Shown one piece after another: positions 16,219 through 21,696 of a stretch of 21,696 nt of DNA; position 1 is the stretch's first letter, and each line of letters starts with the position of its first letter. The stretch spans positions 1 through 21,696 of the forward strand of contig CAZPAO010000033.1 of NCBI GenBank assembly GCA_964584665.1. The letters run 5' to 3'. Made by a program: the position numbers and the translations under genes. This DNA is from DASUBN01 sp964584665 (GTDB lineage: Bacteria > Pseudomonadota > Gammaproteobacteria > Natronospirales > REEB76). The notes under the pieces are model-generated. The model searched no databases. It had not been told where the DNA came from and worked only from the letters and a program-made list of their open reading frames with translations.

Positions 16219-16899
16219 TTAGTGTTTTATCAGCTTCTGTCTTAACGCCCGCATCTTGGCGATAGGGTTCCCGCGGATCCCCACGTCCACGGGTTGTAGC
16301 CTTTGCACGACGACAGGGCCCGTGTTGAGTGGGTTCACTTCCGGGAAGAGGTTGCGGGCTGAGGGCAAGCCCTCCACGCTGGCCAGCAGAATATCCGAAC
16401 CGCCACCGCGATCTCGCTGCAGCTCGATGACTCTGCGTATCGACCCATTCGCTATCTGCACCGCCGTCATGCCGATGGCGTTCAGCGTCTCACCGTCCGG
16501 CAGCATGTCGCCCGCCTTGAAGGTGCCGGTCTTGCCGTCTATCTCCAGGATGGCGAGGGCGCTTGTCTGATCATCGGAATAGAGCAGGCCCTGGACCTGG
16601 ATGTTGGCGACTTGGCTAACGGCTGGGGTCACAGCCTGAGAGGCGTCCTGGCCGAAGAGGTGCGATTGGGCGATGTTCTCGGCCATCAACCTGGCATCTG
16701 CGGCGTGAACGACAGGCGCAGCCTGGACGCGGTTTGTCTGGACAGGTAGTGAAGCGATCTTGAACAAGAACCAGGAGAGCATCGCAACACTTATGGATAG
16801 CACGGCTACTGATACGTAGCGCGTATAGGGGTGTCGCGCCAAGTCGGCAAATCGTTCGCCGAAACTCATGGGCTGGTCGTTCTTCAGCATGCGCTCCAT
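16219..16899 (-). CDS. gspC: GspC/XpsN-like type II secretion inner-membrane protein
   Basis: A 226-aa protein on the opposite strand to the Rhs array. It has a short cytoplasmic N-terminus, one membrane helix at about residues 30-48 (YVSVAVLSISVAMLSWFLF) and a periplasmic homology-region domain at about 85-160 (IAQSHLFGQ, IQVQGLLYSDDQTSALAILE, GKTGTFKAGDMLPDGETLNA). In type II secretion, GspC links the inner-membrane platform to the GspD secretin through this region. Length fits the short XpsN-type forms without a PDZ domain. M at 16899 is chosen with AGG upstream; M at 16890 with GGATGGAG before it is equally possible, and an upstream frame to 16923 exists. No gspD or other gsp gene is adjacent, which is unusual. 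Whether it is functional, or serves Rhs export, is unknown. Confidence 0.75.
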   Translation of the reverse strand: MERMLKNDQPMSFGERFADLARHPYTRYVSVAVLSISVAMLSWFLFKIASLPVQTNRVQAAPVVHAADARLMAENIAQSHLFGQDASQAVTPAVSQVANIQVQGLLYSDDQTSALAILEIDGKTGTFKAGDMLPDGETLNAIGMTAVQIANGSIRRVIELQRDRGGGSDILLASVEGLPSARNLFPEVNPLNTGPVVVQRLQPVDVGIRGNPIAKMRALRQKLIKH

Positions 16900-17287
16900 C
16901 CTGGACCCTCGGCATTCATACACCGTCTATCCTTATTGTACTTCCAGTGATGGTCGCGTGTGCTGGGGCTGCTCCTATGGGTGCGCTGCTGTGCCTGGGC
17001 TTCCTTGGCCCATCCTTATGCAAGGCGCGGTGAGCGCGAGCAGAGGGTTCTTCGTAGAAATGAACGGGCGGCAGGATAGAGCCCTGGACTGTGAACGAAT
17101 TAGAAGCGGAGTTCAGCTCGGTTCTTAGGGCCAATGAGCATGTGTAATGTTAGATGGGGAGGAGCTATCTCATCTCTTGGAACTGTGATACGCCCGCAAT
17201 ACCTGTCATAAAACTGACATCATTTGGCCCCCCGGGAGGGGCTAGCCATCCGCTCCAGGCTTGTTCAGTATCCCGCCGACGAGCGCA
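16900..17287. other. non-coding junction region with a degenerate module copy
   Basis: It contains a diverged piece of the inter-cassette module at about 17020-17150 (AAGGCGCGGTGAGCGCGAGCAG, shortened here, then TTCTTAGGGCCAATGAGCATG) split by about 60 unrelated bases. On the minus strand at about 16945-17000 there is a possible REP-like stretch (ATAGGAGCAGCCCCAGCACA, then CGCGACC). A Pho-box-like site is listed separately. The short open frames here look accidental. Confidence 0.4.
17202..17220 (+). promoter_or_regulatory. Pho-box-like sequence, probably stranded
   Basis: CTGTCATAAAACTGACAT resembles the enterobacterial PhoB box (two CTGTCAT-like half sites 11 bases apart). No gene lies correctly downstream on the + strand: the glycosyltransferase fragment is antisense and the next gene is an Rhs fragment. 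It may be a remnant of a promoter separated from its gene, or a chance match. Confidence 0.25.
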
Positions 17288-17540
17288 TCAAGCGTTGACG
17301 AGCCGGTCCGTATTGCCTTCCGGTGCGCTGCGCGCCGGTACCATGTTGCGCAGGAACTCTTCCGCAGCGGCCTTCCAGCTGAAGCGCAGGGCATAGTCCC
17401 GGCACTTCTTGCCGTCCAGCTCCAGGCAGGCGAGGGCGGCTTTCTGCAGGTCGTCGTCGCAGAAGCCGGTCTGGCCCTGCTGCACCACATCCACCGGACC
17501 GGTGACGGGGTAGGCGGCCACGGGCACGCCGCAGGCCATG
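17288..17540 (-). pseudogene. 3' fragment of a glycosyltransferase (GT4-type) gene
   Basis: The minus strand from about 17540 to the stop at 17288 encodes about 83 residues typical of the C-terminal end of a GT4-like glycosyltransferase: MACGVPVAAYPVTGPVDVV, then TGFCDDDLQKAALACLEL and YALRFSWKAAAEEFL. ACGVPVAAYPVTGP is the usual nucleotide-sugar-site region. Homology stops abruptly at about 17540, where + strand Rhs core sequence of c4 begins, so the N-terminal roughly three quarters of the enzyme is missing. The apparent upstream continuation of the frame is the Rhs core read antisense. It marks an insertion or recombination breakpoint. Confidence 0.7.
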
Positions 17541-18917
17541 AACGGCGGCGTATCCGAGACTACGCTGTATACCGGCGGTTTGGAGATCTTCTCCCACGGC
17601 ACCAACCCCAAGGAGTACCGCCACACCCTCACGGCTTATGGCAAACCCGTGGTGATGGCCACGGTCAAACTCAACACCAGCACTCTGGTCACGCTCACGG
17701 CGAGCTACCTGCTCACCGATCACCTGGGGAGCGTGGTGTCGAAGATCGATGACACTGGGACCAAGAGCGATCAGAGTTTCGATGGCGCGGGGCGGCATCG
17801 TGATCCGACTACCTGGCAGCTCGCTAGCGGTAGTGGGGCCACTCTGACCAAGCATGGATTCACGGACCATGAACATCTGGACAATCTCAACTTGATCCAC
17901 ATGAATGGACGGGTGTATGACCCGATGATCGGCCGATTCATGTCCGTGGACCCAATGTTCCAGGCGCCGACGAACAGTCAGTCGGTGAATCCGTATAGCT
18001 ACGTGATGAACAATCCGTTATCGCTGGTGGATCCGAGTGGGTATTGCAGCGATACGACCGTCACGACCGACGCGAGTACTGGCGGAACTAGTGTTACTGC
18101 ATGCCAAGAGACCACCTCTACTGATATTGGCTCGCACATCTCACATCAGGGAGAGACGACTACCACTACTACTTTCAATAGTAGCGGACGCGTAGTCGAT
18201 CAAAGCTCAAAAGGCAATGGTGCCGGACTAGGTGAAACTGCCGAAATATCCTCTGGTCATGGAAATGGATCTACAAATGGCGCGACTGGCACCACCATAC
18301 CGAATGGCAGCAATGTTGGTGGTTCTGCAAATCAAGGCAGCGAAAGTCAAAAGCAAAATACTCCGAACTCCGGTGCAGCAGATTCAAGCGCTGGCCGCAA
18401 GCTAATAACGCCTTGCGAAGAAGTAAATTGTGGGCAACCGGCGGCTGTCACGGCGCCCAAACCAAAAGACGACCTCCCCGGGCGGGCATTAACAGAAAAT
18501 GAAATTAAAGCTGCAAGAACGGTGTTTGGAGGTTTGATTGACTATTCTAAGGCCCGTATCATTAACGGAAAGTTCATGTTTACGCAGTCATCAGTGATTC
18601 CAATGACACCAAATGGAAAAATTTACTGGCCAGGTGATTGTGGCGATTTAGCCACCTGCAATGGTGGTGCGTATATCGACACCTTTATCCATGAAATGAT
18701 GCATGTTTATCAATATCAACATGGAACCGATGTTATGTTGCGGGGCGGTTTGCTGCAGACGGCTCGGTTCCTTTCATTGACTCTATATGACCCATATAGC
18801 TATACCTATAAAGAAGGTAAACCGATCGATAGTTACAACATTGAACAGCAAGGCGACATTGCGGCCGCGATATTCGAACATCAGTTGCCAAATATCATAA
18901 ATCCAGGAGGAAATTAA
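17538..18917 (+). CDS. cassette c4: Rhs core fragment with zinc metallopeptidase toxin tip
   Basis: A 459-residue frame from ATG 17538, which lies in the Rhs/glycosyltransferase junction and has no ribosome-binding site. The core fragment (TTLYTGGLEIFSHGTNPKEY, LLTDHLGSVVSKIDDTG, MNGRVYDPMIGRFMSVDP) belongs to a different subfamily from c1-c3 and ends DPSGY at 18030-18044. Then come a Ser/Thr/Gly-rich linker shared with c5, a PCEEVNCG motif, and a domain with LTENEIKAARTVFGGLIDYS and FIHEMMHVYQYQHG. The HExxH zinc site is His385-Glu386 to His389; Glu436 in YNIEQQGDIAAAI is a candidate third ligand. This is the pattern of metallopeptidases found at the ends of Rhs and VgrG-linked effectors (family knowledge); the substrate is unknown. 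The stop abuts a lipoprotein gene. Confidence 0.8.
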   Translation: MNGGVSETTLYTGGLEIFSHGTNPKEYRHTLTAYGKPVVMATVKLNTSTLVTLTASYLLTDHLGSVVSKIDDTGTKSDQSFDGAGRHRDPTTWQLASGSGATLTKHGFTDHEHLDNLNLIHMNGRVYDPMIGRFMSVDPMFQAPTNSQSVNPYSYVMNNPLSLVDPSGYCSDTTVTTDASTGGTSVTACQETTSTDIGSHISHQGETTTTTTFNSSGRVVDQSSKGNGAGLGETAEISSGHGNGSTNGATGTTIPNGSNVGGSANQGSESQKQNTPNSGAADSSAGRKLITPCEEVNCGQPAAVTAPKPKDDLPGRALTENEIKAARTVFGGLIDYSKARIINGKFMFTQSSVIPMTPNGKIYWPGDCGDLATCNGGAYIDTFIHEMMHVYQYQHGTDVMLRGGLLQTARFLSLTLYDPYSYTYKEGKPIDSYNIEQQGDIAAAIFEHQLPNIINPGGN

Positions 18918-19328
18918 ATGAATGCCATAAAGTTAGTTATTCTTCCTGGATTGCTGATGCTATCGGCATGTTCTAAGACATTTTTTGTCGATGTTAAGAA
19001 ACCAGCAGACAATACGATAGCTTTCTGCTTTTACAGCGACGCCAATAGAACAACACAAGTGGTGAAGACGATTACTCGATTGTCGGTCTTAGAAGAACAG
19101 AAAAGCGGCGACTGGGTTCCCGTTTGGGAAATAAATGGTCCAATGACCCAAGCATGCGTAGATTATGGAACTGCGTCAAATGAAATACAGGTAAAGGTAC
19201 CCGCTACCACATTGATTACAGGGAAACACTATCGTGTCGCTGCGACTGACGACAACTCTCCCGTAGGTTATGGGACGTTAAATTTTTCTCTGCATGCTGA
19301 TGGAACTCCATATATGGACAGCAACTAA
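18918..19328 (+). CDS. lipoprotein immunity candidate for the c4 metallopeptidase
   Basis: A 136-aa protein whose ATG follows the c4 stop codon with no gap (TAAATG); GGAGG sits about 7 bases upstream, inside the end of c4, implying coupled translation. The N-terminus MNAIKLVILPGLLMLSAC is a lipoprotein signal with a good lipobox (LSAC). The mature domain is beta-rich with two cysteines (AFCFYSD, QACVDYG) and no known motif. A periplasm-facing lipoprotein implies that the metallopeptidase is neutralised in the envelope. Immunity is inferred from position. Confidence 0.7.
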   Translation: MNAIKLVILPGLLMLSACSKTFFVDVKKPADNTIAFCFYSDANRTTQVVKTITRLSVLEEQKSGDWVPVWEINGPMTQACVDYGTASNEIQVKVPATTLITGKHYRVAATDDNSPVGYGTLNFSLHADGTPYMDSN

Positions 19329-19634
19329 TTGATAAACGCCGCGGTGCTCCGTCGAGGACTCCCGTTTTATTGAGAATCGTGGACATCACAGCATAGTGTC
19401 CGTTTAGACCCTGCGTAACGGCCGGTTTGGGCGAGCGATCTTGATCCAATAGATGTCAGGCCTGCAATTTCCTACTAGAGAAACTAGGATTTCCCAAAAT
19501 TGCGCATTTGCTCGTGGTGCAAAACGCGGCGGTTTTTGAGCGGGCGCAGTTGACGTTCATGTCAATGAACACTGTGAGATAACCGGCGGCAACGCAGTAG
19601 CAGGACAAAAGACGCATTTTGATACCGCCTCACC
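19329..19634. other. intergenic region before c5 with degenerate module tail
   Basis: The first 130 bases show nothing recognisable. A hairpin at 19470-19489 (TCCTA ... TAGGA) is followed by TTTCCC and may be a weak terminator for the c4 immunity gene. At about 19545-19605 there are diverged module-tail words (GGGCGCAGTTGACG, CAATGAACAC, GGCAACGCAGTAGCAGGA), then a perfect CAAAAGACGCATTTT at 19606-19620 directly before the c5 core fragment. No boxA or strong terminator is present, unlike module copies 1-3. Confidence 0.5.
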
Positions 19635-20909
19635 TTGACCGCTTACGGCAAGCCCGTGGTGATGGCCACGGTCAAGCTCAACACCAGCACTCCGGTCACG
19701 CTCACGGCGAGCTACCTGCTCACGGATCATCTCGGGAGCGTGGTGTCGAAGATCGATGACACTGGGACCAAGAGCGATCAGAGTTTCGATGGCGTGGGCC
19801 GGCATCGTGATCCGACTACCTGGCAGTTCACGAGCGGAGGTAGCGCCACGCTGACCAAGCATGGATTCACGGATCAGGAACATCTGGACAATCTCAACTT
19901 GATCCACATGAATGGCCGTGTGTATGACCCGATGATCGGGCGATTCATGAGCGTGGATCCCGTGTTCCAGGCGCCTAATAACAGTCAGAGCGTCAACCCA
20001 TACAGCTATGTCATGAATAATCCATTGTCATTAGTGGACCCAAGTGGCTATGACTCTTGTGGCGCAGCGGATACGACCACTGACCCTTCGACAGGCGGTA
20101 CTACGACCACGACCACTTGTAATACAACATCCACCGATATTGGTTCGCATATCGGTCATCATGGTGAGACTACGGAGACCGTTACCAAAGACTCGGGGGG
20201 TCGGGTAACTGGCATTGGTGACAAGGGGAATGGGTTTGGATTGGGTCAGACTGCAGAAGTCTCAATGGACAAAGGTAATGGGGTAACTCCGGGCACGACT
20301 GGAACTACTATGCCAAGTGGGCTAAATGCTGGCGGATCTGCCAACCAGGAATCCGAAACCCAGAAAGCGAACACCACCGGCGACCGGCACCTTACAGGAC
20401 CTTGTGAGGACCCCTCTGATTGCGGTGGGTCTGGCTCGACTAAAGATACTAAGAATGGGATAAAGTTGGTTTCAGTTGATCTAAATGGCTTGGCTACTAA
20501 TATGAAACATGGCAAGCCTTATCTTAATGAAGCCACTTACGAGAAGATTAAGAATTTGATTGCTGGTGTAAAAGCGGAGTATGGTTTCGATTTATCGTTT
20601 ACTAATGCATTTAGAACGAATGCTGATATTGAAGCATTAGAGGAGTTAGGCGACCATCCGGCGAAGGATAGCCCTCATTTGGCCGGCCTAGCCGTTGACC
20701 TCGACTGGAATCAAATTCCGAAAGACATTCGTGCGGGAGTCGTGAGCATAGCTCGGTCAAGTGGCTTAGGTTGGGGAGGGAACTTCCATGATCAGCCAAT
20801 CGACGAGCGGCATCATTTTTATGATCTTAGTACCTACGGTGTGACGCGAACGGAAGCGATACAATCTGCACAACAGCAGTATCTGTCTCTTACCGGAGGA
20901 AACCCATGA
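19635..20909 (+). CDS. cassette c5: Rhs core fragment with M15-like peptidase toxin tip
   Basis: Core homology to c4 begins at about 19622, right after the boundary motif; the frame's first possible start is TTG 19635, without a ribosome-binding site. The core (LTAYGKPVVMATVKLNTST to LSLVDPSGY at 20051) is very close to c4. After the shared linker and a PCEDPSDCGG motif, the last 150 residues resemble M15/VanY-type peptidoglycan peptidases: NAFRTNADIEALEEL, then SPHLAGLAVDLDW (His348, Asp355) and a late LGWGGNFHDQ...DERHHFYD segment with His393/His394. These match the SxHxxGxAxD and HF zinc-site pattern, so cleavage of peptide stems in the periplasm is likely. The stop overlaps the next gene (ATGA). 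Confidence 0.8.
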   Translation: MTAYGKPVVMATVKLNTSTPVTLTASYLLTDHLGSVVSKIDDTGTKSDQSFDGVGRHRDPTTWQFTSGGSATLTKHGFTDQEHLDNLNLIHMNGRVYDPMIGRFMSVDPVFQAPNNSQSVNPYSYVMNNPLSLVDPSGYDSCGAADTTTDPSTGGTTTTTTCNTTSTDIGSHIGHHGETTETVTKDSGGRVTGIGDKGNGFGLGQTAEVSMDKGNGVTPGTTGTTMPSGLNAGGSANQESETQKANTTGDRHLTGPCEDPSDCGGSGSTKDTKNGIKLVSVDLNGLATNMKHGKPYLNEATYEKIKNLIAGVKAEYGFDLSFTNAFRTNADIEALEELGDHPAKDSPHLAGLAVDLDWNQIPKDIRAGVVSIARSSGLGWGGNFHDQPIDERHHFYDLSTYGVTRTEAIQSAQQQYLSLTGGNP

Positions 20910-21322
20910 ATCGAATCTTCAGTGGTTTACTTTGTTTTTGGCTATTAATTAGTAGTAATGCTGCATTGGCATCAGATGTCGCGTGCTCTTATGCTGGAGT
21001 CTTTAGCACATTGGCTGTTGATAAGGCGACAAGCGACATTTCGGGTTATGAAATAATTATTACGGTATCACCGTATGGACATGAGGTTATATTTACTGAG
21101 GCACAAGGTAACTTTCCAATCAAACCCGTAGTTGTTGATGCCAAAGTTAACGACGGCTGGATAAGCTTTGAGGTAACAGTAGATTCTAAACAGCTAAGTG
21201 TTAAGGCGAGACCTACTTGCTCATACTTGGAGACTAATTTCAGTTGGAGTACGGGATCGACATATACAGTGAGTATCCCTAGGACAAAGAGTTTCTGGGA
21301 TAATTCCAAAAACCACGCGTAG
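20906..21322 (+). CDS. exported immunity candidate for the c5 M15-like toxin
   Basis: A 138-aa protein starting within the toxin stop (ATGA overlap), with GGAGGA upstream, so translation is coupled. Residues 1-23 (RIFSGLLCFWLLISSNAALA) are a Sec signal with an ALA/SDV cleavage site. The mature domain is beta-rich with two cysteines (VACSYAGVF, RPTCSYLETNFSW), a possible disulfide pair. A soluble periplasmic partner is what a periplasmic peptidoglycan peptidase would need. No family is recognised, and immunity is inferred from position and export. Confidence 0.72.
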   Translation: MNRIFSGLLCFWLLISSNAALASDVACSYAGVFSTLAVDKATSDISGYEIIITVSPYGHEVIFTEAQGNFPIKPVVVDAKVNDGWISFEVTVDSKQLSVKARPTCSYLETNFSWSTGSTYTVSIPRTKSFWDNSKNHA

Positions 21323-21696
21323 ACTACGTCCGCGCCTGCAACCAGGATGGCAGCATCAAGGCCTGCAGTGCCTGGCGCAACAAGGCCCACGAGATCGTCA
21401 CCGGCACCGGAGGTGGCGGCGGCGGGGGAGGCCAGCAACAGCAGCAGATCTTCGCTCCCGGCAGCGGCACCACGCTGGCTCCGATCGGAGGCAGCACGTC
21501 CATGGTGATGCCTGCCGCACCTACGCTGTTAGATGGGGAAGCCGGCGGCACGATGCTTGCCTTGTCTGGAATCAGTGATATTCCTGGGGTGAAGTTAGCC
21601 TTGGTGAAAGCTCCGCGCCGCGATGGCGTACGACCGCTGTTCGGCCAGCCGGTGGCGGACCTGGACGACTTCCAGAAGGCCCTAACGGGTCTGCCG
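21322..21696 (+). pseudogene. 5'-truncated Rhs fragment (FN3 end plus Gly-rich linker), runs off the window
   Basis: One frame is open from 21322 to the window end (125 codons). It starts abruptly with DYVRACNQDGSIKACSAW, matching the end of the FN3-like domains of the main gene (YYRVRACNGNVTGACGSY). Then come a Gly8/Gln5 linker and SMVMPAAPTLLDGEAGGTML with ALSGISDIPG, matching FVMPQSDDSMGMLALL and DVSDVP of the main gene. It begins in the last base of the c5 immunity stop codon, with no start or ribosome-binding site. It is probably the left end of another cassette with a longer core piece; its core, toxin and immunity would lie beyond the window. Confidence 0.65.

Noticed and set aside
16940..17028. 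Small + strand frame resembling a signal peptide (MVACAGAAPMGALLCLGFLG)
   Set aside because: Only 27 codons, no ribosome-binding site, and it coincides with a REP-like and module-like repeat region; probably coincidental.
17288..17900. Glycosyltransferase frame extended upstream past 17540 as a single gene
   Set aside because: Upstream of 17540 the minus frame is the antisense of the c4 Rhs core (ETTLYTGGLE on the + strand), so the extension is an artefact of the junction.
52..21696. Type VI secretion locus
   Set aside because: No PAAR, VgrG, Hcp, chaperone or sheath gene is seen, and the main Rhs protein begins with a Sec signal peptide.

Overview
The window is an Rhs/YD-repeat polymorphic-toxin locus, probably from a Xanthomonadales-type gammaproteobacterium (Rhodanobacteraceae or Xanthomonadaceae). 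The lineage is inferred from the GC-rich conserved coding sequence, the SpvB-type exported Rhs protein and an XpsN-like GspC; there is no rRNA or housekeeping marker to confirm it. Nearly everything reads on the + strand.

Layout: (1) 52-7968 is one very large gene with a Sec signal peptide, SpvB-type N-terminus, FG-GAP/VCBS repeats, YD repeats, a PKD/FN3 insert, a second YD block ending in an Rhs core (DPSGF), and a variable C-terminal toxin of about 265 aa. Its likely immunity gene follows (8002-8379). (2) 8380-9145 holds debris of lost cassettes: a truncated copy of a small membrane-protein gene and an orphan two-helix membrane protein. (3) 9146-15936 holds three 5'-truncated Rhs-tip cassettes (c1-c3). 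Each has a 3' core fragment, a different C-terminal domain and small immunity-like genes. A recurring module lies between them: a strong intrinsic terminator followed at once by an rrn-type boxA (GCTCTTTAACAAT). (4) 16219-17540 is a minus-strand island with a gspC-like gene and the 3' end of a glycosyltransferase gene, the latter cut by Rhs sequence. (5) 17538-21322 holds two more cassettes (c4, c5) of a second core subfamily. c4 ends in an HExxH metallopeptidase and has a lipoprotein immunity candidate; c5 ends in an M15-like peptidase and has an exported immunity candidate. (6) 21322-21696 is the beginning of another Rhs piece (FN3 end plus Gly-rich linker) that runs off the window.

How it works together (inference): the long gene is the expressed effector. 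The downstream cassettes lack convincing starts and look like silent donors, able to replace the toxin tip by recombination through the shared core; their immunity genes could protect against sibling toxins. The exported main protein, the lipoprotein or signal-peptide immunities of c1, c4 and c5, and the membrane-protein immunities of the others all point to toxins acting in the envelope. No PAAR, VgrG, Hcp or other type VI component is present; the only secretion-related gene is gspC-like.

The least explained feature is the inter-cassette module. Terminator, boxA and a GC-rich tail end in the 15-base motif CAAAAGACGCATTTT directly at the join to the core fragment in three cassettes. It defines a discrete cassette unit and may link cassette shuffling with transcription control.
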